Notes: a model not told the origin generated them from the sequence alone. A DNA stretch of 23,864 nucleotides from an uncultured Oscillospiraceae bacterium (GCA_934667815.1 CAKUMO010000037.1:1-23864), one strand, 5' to 3'. Counted from the stretch's first letter, positions 1 to 7,366 are shown. A program made the numbers and translations.

Positions 1-1
1 A

Positions 2-1411
2 TTAGAGGTATTCCTCCGGGCTTTCCACGTCCTCGATCGCCTCGCCGGCGGGCACCTGCGCAGGCGTCTCAAAGTCCGGTGTTTTCTCCGGGATCCAGCG
101 GATCGCGGTATAGAGCACGACCGACAGCACCATGGACACCGCCCAGCCGACCGGCCAGGAGATCCAGATGCCCGTGGTTTGCAGTGCGGTGCGCGAGAGA
201 ATCTCGGCCAGCGCCACGCGCAGCAGGAGATCGGTGAAGGTTGCAATCATGAAGCGGCCCATCCGGCCTGCGCCGCGCAGCACGCCGTCGGAGACCAGCT
301 TAGCCGAAACGACGAAGTAGAACGGCGCAAGGATGCGCAGGAACATCACGCCGGTGTCCATGGCCTTGCCGGTCGGATTGTCGAGGAACAGGTACACCAG
401 CCAGCGCCCCGCCAGGAAATACAGCGCCACGATGGGGATGCAGATCAGCCAGACGAGCTTGAGACCGGCCTTGAAGCCCTGATGGATGCGCTCGTGCTTG
501 CCCGCGCCGAGGTTCTGCGCGGTGAAGTTGGAAATACCGTTGCCCAGCGTCGTCAGCGAGGTGACGACCATGTTGTTGAGCTTGACAGCCGCGGAGTAGC
601 CCGCCATGACTGCCGGGCCGAAGCCGTTGATCACGCTCTGGATGACAATGTTGCCCACGGAGATGAAGCTCTGCTGCAGGACGCTCGGAACTGCCACGAC
701 GGCAAAGCGCCGCAGAAGCTGCCACGAGAACACGCGGATCTTTCCGGTGGATTCGATCTTGCGGAAGCGCAGCAGCAGAAACACCAGCGCCAGCACACAG
801 CTCACGCTCTGGCACAGGAAGGTCGCCCATGCGACGCCCGCAACGCCCATCGGAATTACGGTGACGAACAGAATGTCCACCGCGATGTTTGACAGAGACG
901 AACAGACAAGGAAGATAAACGGCGTTCTGGAATCGCCCAGCGCGGAGAAGATGCCGGTCGCCACATTGTATAAGAACACGGCGGGCAGACCGTAGATGTA
1001 AATATCCAGATAGAGCTTGGAGTCCGCAAAGACCTCGGTCGGCGTTTTGATGAGGCGCAGCAGACCGTCGCAGCAGAGCACGCCCACGAGCATCAGCACC
1101 GCGCAGGTCACGCAGCTCGCAATCAGCGAGGTCAGCACGCCGGTTTTCATCTCGTTGTAGCGCCTGGCGCCGAATAGCTGCGCCGTCAGCACGGATGCGC
1201 CGATGTTGCAGCCGAAGGCAAAGGCGATGAAGATCAGCGTGATCTCGTAGCTGTTGCCGACGGCGGCGAGGGCGTTTTCACCGATGAACTTGCCCGCCAC
1301 GAAGCTGTCGGCGATGTTATAAAGCTGCTGGAAGATGATGCTTCCGAACAGCGGCAGACAGAACTGCCAGAGCACGCGGCTGGGTTTGCCGCTCGTTAAG
1401 TCATGATTCAT
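2..1411 (-). CDS. MATE family multidrug/cation efflux transporter
   Basis: This is a complete 469-residue protein, the usual length for the MATE family (about 450-480). MATE proteins are inner-membrane antiporters that export drugs or metabolites using a Na+ or H+ gradient. The sequence shows about twelve hydrophobic helices in two similar halves. The N-terminus carries features common in bacterial MATE proteins, such as PLFGSIIFQQLYNIADSFVAG (residues 20-40) with the FxQxLYNxxD pattern, and a matching QQSFISVGN stretch opens the second half. The stop codon lies at the very edge of the window. The start ATG overlaps the stop of the preceding 87-residue membrane protein by four bases (ATGA), so the two are probably translated together from a promoter facing away from the LysR gene. 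The substrate cannot be read from sequence. The family assignment is firm; a role in drug resistance is only possible. Confidence 0.93.
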   Translation of the reverse strand: MNHDLTSGKPSRVLWQFCLPLFGSIIFQQLYNIADSFVAGKFIGENALAAVGNSYEITLIFIAFAFGCNIGASVLTAQLFGARRYNEMKTGVLTSLIASCVTCAVLMLVGVLCCDGLLRLIKTPTEVFADSKLYLDIYIYGLPAVFLYNVATGIFSALGDSRTPFIFLVCSSLSNIAVDILFVTVIPMGVAGVAWATFLCQSVSCVLALVFLLLRFRKIESTGKIRVFSWQLLRRFAVVAVPSVLQQSFISVGNIVIQSVINGFGPAVMAGYSAAVKLNNMVVTSLTTLGNGISNFTAQNLGAGKHERIHQGFKAGLKLVWLICIPIVALYFLAGRWLVYLFLDNPTGKAMDTGVMFLRILAPFYFVVSAKLVSDGVLRGAGRMGRFMIATFTDLLLRVALAEILSRTALQTTGIWISWPVGWAVSMVLSVVLYTAIRWIPEKTPDFETPAQVPAGEAIEDVESPEEYL

Positions 1412-1671
1412 GCTGCCTGCCCCGCTTTCCTGTCCGGGAAGGACAGCAGGAAGGCCACGTCAGAGAGCAAAAAGCCTGCGGCCTCCAGCGAGATCAGGAT
1501 GTTCAGGCCAGTCAGGCAGCGGGCGATGCCGCCGCAGAGAAAGCCCACGGCCATGCACGCGGCCAGCCAGCGTGCGCCGCGCTCACGTCCGCCCAGCGCC
1601 AGCCGCAGCACCAGTGCCAGCGCGGCCAGATCGAAGCAGACCATCATGATAATTCTGCAAATCAGTTCCAT
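1408..1671 (-). CDS. small hypothetical membrane protein upstream of the MATE transporter
   Basis: This 87-residue protein of unknown function has three predicted membrane segments, at about residues 8-25, 33-51 and 55-78, with short charged loops (GGRERG; FPDRK). I do not recognise a family. An AGGGGAG Shine-Dalgarno-like sequence lies about 11 bases upstream of the ATG, and the stop codon overlaps the MATE start (ATGA). Translational coupling therefore suggests it is made together with the transporter, perhaps as an accessory subunit or stabiliser, but this is inference from position only. It is transcribed away from the LysR gene. It could instead be an unrelated small membrane protein. 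The reading frame has normal GC-rich codon use and no competing gene on the other strand. Confidence 0.7.
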   Translation of the reverse strand: MELICRIIMMVCFDLAALALVLRLALGGRERGARWLAACMAVGFLCGGIARCLTGLNILISLEAAGFLLSDVAFLLSFPDRKAGQAA

Positions 1672-1788
1672 TTCTTATCTTTCTCCCCTTGATTTTTCAT
1701 GCGGCTTGATTATAATGAGATTGCAGCTATATGTATAGTCTTAATTTTGTATATCTGCTATCCGAAAATGATATAACAGGAGCCGCCC
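1672..1788. promoter_or_regulatory. divergent promoter region between the MATE operon and the LysR gene
   Basis: This AT-rich 117-base gap separates divergent genes. On the plus strand, TTGATT (1689-1694) and TATAAT (1711-1716) are 16 bases apart and form a good sigma-A promoter candidate for the LysR gene. On the minus strand the overlapping TATAAT at 1709-1714 could serve the MATE operon, but I see no clear -35 for it, which fits an activated promoter. The short palindrome CTATATGTATAG and a second TGTATA about 16 bases downstream are plausible LysR-type binding half-sites. LysR regulators commonly control a divergent neighbour and themselves from such a site. The site assignment is inference. 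Confidence 0.5.
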
Positions 1789-2673
1789 ATGGATATCAGC
1801 TATGATTACTACCGGATTTTCTATTATGTTGCGTCCTGCGGAAGTGTTTCGCAGGCGGCGGCGCAGCTTCGCAATAACCAGCCGAACCTGACGCGTGCAA
1901 TCAAAAATCTGGAGGGGGAGCTGGGCTGCACGTTGTTTCTGCGGACGAATCGCGGTATGCGGCTCACGCCCGAGGGCGAGCGCCTGTTTGCGCATATCCG
2001 CGTTGCCTTCCAGCAGATCGAGCGCGGTGAGGCGGAATTGCAGGAGCTGCGCGAGCTGCGGCGCGGCTCGGTTACGATTTCGGCCAGCGAGATCGCCCTG
2101 CGCGGTATTTTGCAGCCGGTTTTGCGGAAATTCTGCCGCCTGCACCCGAATGTCGCCTTGAAAATCAGCAACCACACCACGCCGCAGGCGGTCGAGGCGC
2201 TGAAAAACGGTCTTGCCGACCTGGCCGTGGTGACTACGCCCCTGACGCCCGAGGACGGCCTGCGCTTCCGACGGCTGCGCAGCGTGCGCGAGCGCGCGGT
2301 CTGCGCGGGCTTCCCGGAGCTGTACGGACGGCCGGTCACGCCGGAGGAGCTGCTGCGCTATCCCATCGTCTCGCTCGGCGCACAGAGCACGTCCTATCAG
2401 CTCTATTCCGGCTATTTTGCCGCGCACGGTCTTGCTTTTTCTCCGGACATCGAGGCTGCGACGGCCGATCAGATCCTGCCGCTGGTCGAGGCCGGACTGG
2501 GCATCGGCTTTGTGACCGAGGATTTTCTGCACGGTGCGCCGGAGCTGCATGCGCTCGAGCTGACCTGTCCGCTGCCCGCACGCGAGATCTGCGCCGTCAA
2601 GCGCGAGGGGCAGCCACTCAGCCTCGCTGCGCAGGAGCTGGAGCGGCTTCTGGACGAATGCTCGGAGGGATAA
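1789..2673 (+). CDS. LysR family transcriptional regulator
   Basis: This 294-residue LysR-type regulator is of standard length. Residues 4-63 form the winged helix-turn-helix, with the family's typical SVSQAAAQL and FLRTNRGMRLTPEGE segments. The rest is the substrate-binding-protein-like effector domain that senses a small-molecule coinducer. The ATG is preceded by AGGAG about seven bases upstream. The gene is divergent from the small membrane protein/MATE pair, the classical arrangement for a LysR protein that activates its neighbour and represses itself. Exporter control by a metabolite or toxic compound is therefore the most likely role, though the ligand is not predictable. One departure from the consensus is asparagine in the usual 'SQPALS' helix (RNNQPNLTRAIKNLE). 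This variant is seen in some clostridial members as far as I know. After the stop there is only a weak hairpin near 2683-2724 followed by a T-run, which overlaps the next promoter. Confidence 0.93.
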   Translation: MDISYDYYRIFYYVASCGSVSQAAAQLRNNQPNLTRAIKNLEGELGCTLFLRTNRGMRLTPEGERLFAHIRVAFQQIERGEAELQELRELRRGSVTISASEIALRGILQPVLRKFCRLHPNVALKISNHTTPQAVEALKNGLADLAVVTTPLTPEDGLRFRRLRSVRERAVCAGFPELYGRPVTPEELLRYPIVSLGAQSTSYQLYSGYFAAHGLAFSPDIEAATADQILPLVEAGLGIGFVTEDFLHGAPELHALELTCPLPAREICAVKREGQPLSLAAQELERLLDECSEG

Positions 2674-2715
2674 ACGGGCACAGCGCGTCTAATTTGTAAT
2701 TTCGCGTTTCGGCGC

Positions 2716-2744
2716 TTGATTTTTTGCCAAGAGGCCACTATAAT
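2716..2744 (+). promoter_or_regulatory. strong sigma-A promoter for the leader RNA / surface operon
   Basis: TTGATT (2716-2721) and a perfect TATAAT (2739-2744) are separated by exactly 17 bases, a near-consensus housekeeping promoter. Transcription should start near 2751, just ahead of the folded leader RNA. No other promoter of comparable quality is visible before the surface-protein operon beginning at 3313, so this may be the main promoter for the whole cluster. Confidence 0.75.
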
Positions 2745-2760
2745 AATCAAGAATAAGATA

Positions 2761-2976
2761 ACGATCAGAGGCAATGCGACCGCAACGGCCCTCCGGCCAG
2801 GCGCAAAGCTAAACAAGGGAATGGGGAAAAGCCCCGCGTTGACCAACACCGTGGGTACCGAGGAATCCGTCCGTCGGCGAAAGCCGGTCATTGGAAGGCA
2901 ACTTCTGAGAAGGCAGGATGGATTTCCGCTTGAGGTACGAGTCGGGAGACCTACTGAGCGTTTGAATAATTGCCGG
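2761..2976 (+). promoter_or_regulatory. structured leader RNA, probable cobalamin riboswitch (variant)
   Basis: A compact RNA lies between a strong promoter and an intrinsic terminator. Cobalamin-riboswitch elements appear in the expected order. AACAAGGGAAT (2813-2822) resembles the AxAGGGAA element. A GGGG/CCCC hairpin (2823-2835) follows at the P5 position. A P7-like arm is closed by GTACC (2855-2859) pairing with GGTAC (2934-2938), continued by GGAATCCGTCC with GGATGGATTTCC. A CATTGG - GAAG/GCAA/CTTC hairpin - GAGAAGG module comes next, and then AGTCGGGAGACCTACT (2940-2955), which matches about 13 of 16 positions of the B12 box. The ends pair as GGCAAT (2770-2775) with ATTGCC (2969-2974). 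Two further short hairpins, one GAAA-capped and one from GGCC repeats, are visible. The B12 box lacks the usual terminal GCC, so this is a divergent aptamer. The main alternative is a stand-alone structured RNA of the raiA-motif type, whose consensus I cannot recall well enough to exclude. Confidence 0.65.
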
Positions 2977-2984
2977 AAAAGGTT

Positions 2985-3028
2985 AAGGTATTATTCTGCC
3001 CGTTTGCAGGATAATACCTTATTTTTTG
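2985..3028 (+). terminator. intrinsic terminator after the leader RNA (expression platform)
   Basis: A long hairpin, AAGGTATTATTCTGC (2985-2999) with its near-perfect complement GCAGGATAATACCTT (3006-3020), is followed by ATTTTTTG. It sits directly behind the aptamer and 22 bases before the ribosome binding site of the DUF2292 gene. That is where a transcription-attenuating riboswitch would place its terminator. I do not see an obvious strong antiterminator, so it could equally be the end of a stand-alone RNA. Confidence 0.85.
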
Positions 3029-3049
3029 TTATATAAGGAGCTGTTTTGA

Positions 3050-3211
3050 ATGGAATCAAAGAAGCAGGAGCCGGTGATCCGGCTGACCCCGCAGGAGGAA
3101 AAGCTGATCCGCCTGATCCGTTCCGTGGACTACGGTGAGATCCACATTATGGTGAAGGAAAACAAACCCATTCGCGTGGAGCAGATCAGCAGGAGCATCA
3201 AACTGGATTGA
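3050..3211 (+). CDS. DUF2292 (YezD-like) small protein
   Basis: A 53-residue protein (start MESKKQEP, end SIKLD) sits behind a good Shine-Dalgarno, AAGGAG, nine bases before the ATG. The pattern LTPQEEKLIRLIRSVDYGEI followed by an amphipathic strand and KPIRVEQISRSIKL is the signature of the DUF2292/YezD family, compact proteins of about 50-65 residues with no membrane segment. Their function is not established to my knowledge; some occur near sulfur or amino-acid metabolism genes. This is the first gene after the leader RNA and its terminator, so if that RNA is a riboswitch this protein is its immediate target. A second terminator-like structure separates it from the DUF4430 gene downstream. 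Its small size makes it easy to miss, but the family match and ribosome binding site make it convincing. Confidence 0.85.
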   Translation: MESKKQEPVIRLTPQEEKLIRLIRSVDYGEIHIMVKENKPIRVEQISRSIKLD

Positions 3212-3225
3212 CATATTTTTGAACT

Positions 3226-3290
3226 GACGGAAGAACCGAGGTTCGGCAGGCACAATGAAACGCATTGTGTCCGTCGGGCTTTTTCTTTTT
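3226..3290 (+). terminator. terminator or attenuator with alternative pairing
   Basis: The hairpin CACAATG-AAACG-CATTGTG (3251-3269) extends through an imperfect GGCAGG/TCCGTC stem and is followed by GGGCTTTTTCTTTTT, a standard intrinsic terminator. The same TCCGTC (3270-3275) can instead pair perfectly with GACGGA (3226-3231), enclosing a second small hairpin (GAAC-CGAG-GTTC) in a three-way junction. Termination after the DUF2292 gene is likely. Partial read-through would be needed if the downstream operon depends on the promoter at 2716. Confidence 0.7.
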
Positions 3291-3312
3291 CCATGAAAAC
3301 GGAGCGTGAAAC

Positions 3313-5112
3313 GTGAAAAAGATCAAGTCCCATCTATGGAAGGGCGCGCTGTGCCTGCTGGCGGCGGCGTTTATTGTGACGCTGCTGCTGTCGGGGCACG
3401 GGCTGCGCCTGCATGAGCCTGAGCCGCTTGCCTCACAGACGGCATCCATTCGGCCGGAGGGACAGGGAGCGGAGCCGATCGAGGACTCCTCTGAACCGGA
3501 GGAAACCGAACCGACAGAACCGACCGAGCCGTCGGAAACCGAGCCGCCTGCAGAGACGGAGCCGTCCGAGGCGACGGAGCCGACAGAGCCATCCTCTTCC
3601 TCCTATCCGGGCGAGACGGAGCCGGCCGAACCGAGCGGCAGCGGCGGAGCTTCCGGGGATGACGGCGGCGGGGAAAAGCCCACCGAAGGCCCCTCGGATG
3701 ACAGCAAGCCCGCCATCCTCACCGATCTGGCAAACTGCGAGATCACTTACGACCAGCTCGAGCTGGATGTGCTGCATTTTTATGCCTATCTTCTCAATGC
3801 GCCCGGCCAGACGCTGAAGGTCAAGCTGCGCAACAGCGCCACGCCCTTCAACGGCCAATATCTTACGGGCGACGGCAGGGACTACCGGGCGGTGCTTTGC
3901 CGGAATGAAACGAATTATTTTACGCTCTACCGCAAGAGCGGAAATGTCACCCTGCAGGAGGTCACCTACACTGTGCGCTATGTCGCACGCAAGGCCGACA
4001 GCGAGCATCCGACGGTGGGGGAGCATCCGCCCGTTATCGTGACGAATCTGGAGGGCGTGACGGAGACGACGAACCGGAACTTCACCCTCACCGTCCGTGC
4101 CACGGCCTACACCGGGAAAGATCTCTATGCCAGCAGTCTGGAGGTGCGCATGGACGGCAAGCGCATCACGCAGCCGACCGGCGGGCCGATCTATGAGTAT
4201 CAGCTCTACTTTCCCGATCCCGTTCGCGGAGATTTTGAGACGCACACCATTACCGTGCGTGCGTGGGACGGCGAGGGGAATTCCGCCTTCGTATCCTATC
4301 AGATCGTTTACCGCTTCGTGGATACCGGCGACGTGACCGGCACGGCCTACATCGTGCTTGACGCGACGACCGTTGGGCTGGACATTTTTGAAGAACCCTA
4401 CGCCTACCAGATCCGCCAGAATGTTCCGGCGTCCTATGCCGTGATCGAGGCGCTGGAGGAATACGGCTACGAATACCTTGCCTCCGGAACACCGGACACG
4501 GGCTTTTACCTGCGCCGCATCAGCCGCGGCGGCATGATGGACTACCCGGCCATCCCCGAAAACCTCTGGGCGAAGGTGCTGGCCGACGGCCTGACGCTGA
4601 CCGGATTGCAGGACAGCAACAGTCTGGGCGAGTTTGACTACACGCAAGGCTCGGGCTGGATGTATTCCGTCGGCGGCGAAACCTATGCGGGCAAGGGTCT
4701 GTCAACCTATTATCTTTCCAACGGCGATACGCTCTATCTGCGCTTTACGCTGGCCTACGGCAAGGACATCGGCGGCTATTCCGCGACGGCGGGCAGCTTC
4801 GGCCTGCTGGAAAGCTACTGCGGCCGCTGGATCAACGGCGCCTACCTCGACGAGCACCGCTGGGGTCAGCCGCAGCAGACGCTTGCGCCGGACTGCACGC
4901 ACCCGGGTGAGGCCTGCGAGACCTGCACGGTCTGCGGAGATACGAGAAACGCGCAGGAGCTTCCCGCGCTGGGACATGACTATCAGGAAACCGACCGTCA
5001 GGAGCCTGCCGACGGGCAGGACGGCTGGATCCGCTACACCTGCACGCGCTGCGGAGAACAGAAGGAGGAACCGATTCCATGGAAAAAAGACCCCGACTTG
5101 CCGGACGGGTGA
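3313..5112 (+). CDS. DUF4430 (transcobalamin C-terminal-like) secreted surface protein
   Basis: This 599-residue exported protein starts at GTG with GGAG about eight bases upstream; no in-frame ATG fits better. Residues 11-27 are a hydrophobic signal/anchor. Residues 50-130 are a Pro/Glu/Thr/Ser-rich spacer with repeated TEP units, typical of wall-spanning linkers. Residues 135-335 look like two beta-sandwich (Ig-like) regions. Residues 375-485 match DUF4430, with the characteristic GSGWMYSVGGE, then LSNGDTLYLRFTLAYGKDIGG. In eukaryotes this fold is the beta domain of intrinsic factor and transcobalamin. The tail (528-590) carries CxxC pairs and a 'LGHDY' motif also present in the giant protein of the same operon. 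No C-terminal anchor is seen, so attachment is probably through the N-terminal helix. Its 3' end overlaps the next gene by 34 bases. Ligand binding is inferred from the fold only. Confidence 0.85.
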   Translation: MKKIKSHLWKGALCLLAAAFIVTLLLSGHGLRLHEPEPLASQTASIRPEGQGAEPIEDSSEPEETEPTEPTEPSETEPPAETEPSEATEPTEPSSSSYPGETEPAEPSGSGGASGDDGGGEKPTEGPSDDSKPAILTDLANCEITYDQLELDVLHFYAYLLNAPGQTLKVKLRNSATPFNGQYLTGDGRDYRAVLCRNETNYFTLYRKSGNVTLQEVTYTVRYVARKADSEHPTVGEHPPVIVTNLEGVTETTNRNFTLTVRATAYTGKDLYASSLEVRMDGKRITQPTGGPIYEYQLYFPDPVRGDFETHTITVRAWDGEGNSAFVSYQIVYRFVDTGDVTGTAYIVLDATTVGLDIFEEPYAYQIRQNVPASYAVIEALEEYGYEYLASGTPDTGFYLRRISRGGMMDYPAIPENLWAKVLADGLTLTGLQDSNSLGEFDYTQGSGWMYSVGGETYAGKGLSTYYLSNGDTLYLRFTLAYGKDIGGYSATAGSFGLLESYCGRWINGAYLDEHRWGQPQQTLAPDCTHPGEACETCTVCGDTRNAQELPALGHDYQETDRQEPADGQDGWIRYTCTRCGEQKEEPIPWKKDPDLPDG

Positions 5113-6440
5113 TCGCCGGACTTCTGGCAGTCCTTCTGGCGCTGCCCGCGCGGGCGCAGGAAGGTCTTGCGGCCGTGGCGCAGAATCAGAACTGCACGGT
5201 TGAAGAACTTCTGGATTCCGGGCCGTTCACGCCGGGCGATTCCGTTTCCGACTGGTTTGCCGTTGCGGCGGGACGCTCGGGAGAGAATGTCTGCACGGAG
5301 GGCTACCGCAAGTCGCTCTCGGACTATGTGACGCAGAAATACCGGAAAGAGGGCGGCTTGGACTCCGTCCGCGCGACGGAGTGGCACCGCATTGCCCTGG
5401 CGCTTCTGGCGCTGGGCGGCGATCCGACCGACGTCGGCAAAAATCATATCGACCTGATCGCGGACGGCACTTACGCGTGGAAAACCACCGATTCCCTCGG
5501 GAAACAGGGACTGAACGGCTGGATTTTTGCACTCATCGCGCTGGACAGCGCACGCTTTGCCGTGGCGCAGGATGCAGCCTATCCGCGTGAGGCGATGCTG
5601 ACCGCGTTGCTTTCCGGACAGGAGCAGAACGGCGGCTTTGGGCTGGCGGCAGGCTCGACGGATGTGGACATCACCGCCATGGCCTTGCAGGCGCTTGCAC
5701 CCTACCGCAACGGTACGGTGATCTACGACCTGTCCGGCGGGCGGCGCACCACGGTGCAGCAGGCGCTTGACCGCGCATTGCAATGGCTCTCCGCGCAGCA
5801 GACGGAAAACGGCGATTTTATCAGTTGGGGCGCGCCGAATGCCGAGAGCACGGCTCAGGTGCTCATCGCCCTGTGCGCGTTGGGCATCGACCCCGCGACG
5901 GACGCACGCTTCTGCAAAAACGGTGTCAGTGCGGCGGACGGCTTGCGGCGCTATCGACTGGTAAGCGGCCTGTACGCCCATATCCTCTCCGATGGAGCGG
6001 ATCTGATGGCGACGCAGCAGGCGATTCTGGCCGAGGAGGCCATGGAGCGCATGGAAACCGGCGCACGCAGTCTTTATGACTTTCGCCCGCCGATGCAGGA
6101 CGCGCTCCGCGCGGAAATCGCCGCATTGAATGACGAGATTGACAGTGCCGGCGACGATGCGCTGCGCACGCAGGCCGAAGCGCTCTATGCGCGCTATCTG
6201 GCCGTTCCGGCGGAGGAACGCAGCTATGTGTCCGCCTTTGCGCGGCTTCGCGCGGCGCTGGAGGAAACCGGCCGAACGCTCGAACCGGAGGACCCGGCGG
6301 CAGCCTATGATCTGCGTCTGCCCACAGAGCCGAGCGCCTCCGGCAGCGGGATCGTCTGGGTCGCAGGCGGCGCGGCAGCGGTGCTGCTTTTGGGCAGCGG
6401 AGTAATTGTTTGGATGAGGAAACGAAAATGTACGAAATAA
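5079..6440 (+). CDS. membrane-anchored alpha/alpha-toroid protein (prenyltransferase/squalene-cyclase repeat type)
   Basis: This is a 453-residue surface protein with a signal peptide (residues 1-26, ending ARA-Q) and a C-terminal membrane helix (about 424-446) followed by a basic RKRK tail. The ectodomain shows repeat motifs of the terpenoid-cyclase/prenyltransferase alpha-toroid fold: QEQNGGFG (181-188), TDVDITAMALQAL (194-206), QTENGDFISWG (241-251) and ESTAQVLIALCALGID (256-271). Bacterial DUF4430 proteins often accompany this fold, and the two folds together make up mammalian cobalamin carriers. No DxDD or DDxD cyclase motif is evident, so a binding rather than enzymatic role is favoured. 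Residues 335-400 are helical and may be a stalk. An AAGGAGG site lies inside the preceding gene ten bases before this ATG, and the reading frames overlap by 34 bases, so translation is coupled. The exact ligand is unknown. Confidence 0.85.
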   Translation: MEKRPRLAGRVIAGLLAVLLALPARAQEGLAAVAQNQNCTVEELLDSGPFTPGDSVSDWFAVAAGRSGENVCTEGYRKSLSDYVTQKYRKEGGLDSVRATEWHRIALALLALGGDPTDVGKNHIDLIADGTYAWKTTDSLGKQGLNGWIFALIALDSARFAVAQDAAYPREAMLTALLSGQEQNGGFGLAAGSTDVDITAMALQALAPYRNGTVIYDLSGGRRTTVQQALDRALQWLSAQQTENGDFISWGAPNAESTAQVLIALCALGIDPATDARFCKNGVSAADGLRRYRLVSGLYAHILSDGADLMATQQAILAEEAMERMETGARSLYDFRPPMQDALRAEIAALNDEIDSAGDDALRTQAEALYARYLAVPAEERSYVSAFARLRAALEETGRTLEPEDPAAAYDLRLPTEPSASGSGIVWVAGGAAAVLLLGSGVIVWMRKRKCTK

Positions 6441-7366
6441 CGCAAAATGTCCTTCGGGAAGTGAAAAAAGTCATCGTCGGCAAGAACGATGTGATCGAAA
6501 AAATATGGATTTCCATTCTGGCGCAGGGACATGTGCTGCTGGAGGATGTGCCCGGCGTCGGCAAGACGACGATGGCGCTGGCCTTTTCCAAAGCCCTGGG
6601 TTTAGACACCAAGCGCGTTCAGTTCACGCCGGACACCATGCCCTCGGACATCATCGGCTTTTCGCTGCCCAGCAAGGACGGCATGGTCTACCAGCCCGGC
6701 GCGATCATGACGAATCTTCTGCTGGCCGATGAGATCAACCGTACCTCCAGCAAGACCCAGTCGGCGCTGCTGGAGGCCATGGAGGAGCGGCAGGTCACGG
6801 TTGACCGCGTCACGCATCCGCTGCCGGAGCCGTTTGTTGTGCTGGCGACGCAGAACCCCATTGGCTCCGCCGGAACGCAGGAGCTGCCGAATTCCCAGCT
6901 CGACCGCTTTCTGATGAAGCTGAGCATGGGCTACCCGGATCTTGCCAGCCAGATTGCCATTCTAAAGGAGCGCAGCGAGGCGGAACCGCTGCAAACCGTC
7001 TGCGCCGTCGCGGGGCAGACGGAGCTGCGCGAGGCCGTGGCGCAGACACGCAAAACGCATCTGGCCGACGCGGTCTACGATTATATCGCACGTCTGAGCG
7101 AGGCCACGCGCGTGCATCCCATGGTGCGGCTGGGCATCAGCCCGCGCGGTGCGCTGGCGCTGTGCCGCTGCGCCAAAGCGGCGGCCTTTGCGGCAGGACG
7201 CGACTATGTGCTCCCGCAGGACGTACAGGAAATGGCGCCTTATGTATTTTCCCATCGCCTGATGCTCTCGGCTAAGGCGCGGCTGAACGAGCTTTCCGCC
7301 GAGAGCGTCGTGGCGGAAATTCTGTCCTGCACGCCCATGCCCGCCATGACGGTGCGGACGCTATGA
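6428..7366 (+). CDS. MoxR family AAA+ ATPase
   Basis: This is a 312-residue cytoplasmic MoxR ATPase. From the ATG at 6428 the Walker A is EDVPGVGKTT (39-48), Walker B is LLLADE (97-102), sensor 1 is LATQNP (139-144), and SQLDRF carries the expected arginine-finger region. The C-terminal lid follows. MoxR proteins act as chaperone-like machines that activate or assemble partner complexes, typically with DUF58 or VWA proteins. I prefer the ATG at 6428, preceded by GAGGA at a suitable distance, over a TTG 18 bases upstream. It overlaps the toroid gene by 13 bases. Its own stop overlaps the start of the DUF58 gene (ATGA). The MoxR-DUF58-transglutaminase order is a widely conserved arrangement. 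Here it is embedded among surface-protein genes, suggesting that it energises or matures them. The family call is certain; the client is inferred. Confidence 0.95.
   Translation: MYEITQNVLREVKKVIVGKNDVIEKIWISILAQGHVLLEDVPGVGKTTMALAFSKALGLDTKRVQFTPDTMPSDIIGFSLPSKDGMVYQPGAIMTNLLLADEINRTSSKTQSALLEAMEERQVTVDRVTHPLPEPFVVLATQNPIGSAGTQELPNSQLDRFLMKLSMGYPDLASQIAILKERSEAEPLQTVCAVAGQTELREAVAQTRKTHLADAVYDYIARLSEATRVHPMVRLGISPRGALALCRCAKAAAFAAGRDYVLPQDVQEMAPYVFSHRLMLSAKARLNELSAESVVAEILSCTPMPAMTVRTL

Noticed and set aside
2683..2724. Possible terminator after the LysR gene
   Set aside because: AGCGC/GCGCT arms are short and widely spaced, and the T-run overlaps the next promoter. Too weak to annotate on its own.
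3433..4647. Antisense open frame opposite the DUF4430 gene, with an Arg/Leu/Gly repeat end
   Set aside because: The repeat is the reverse reading of the TEP-rich linker of the real gene.
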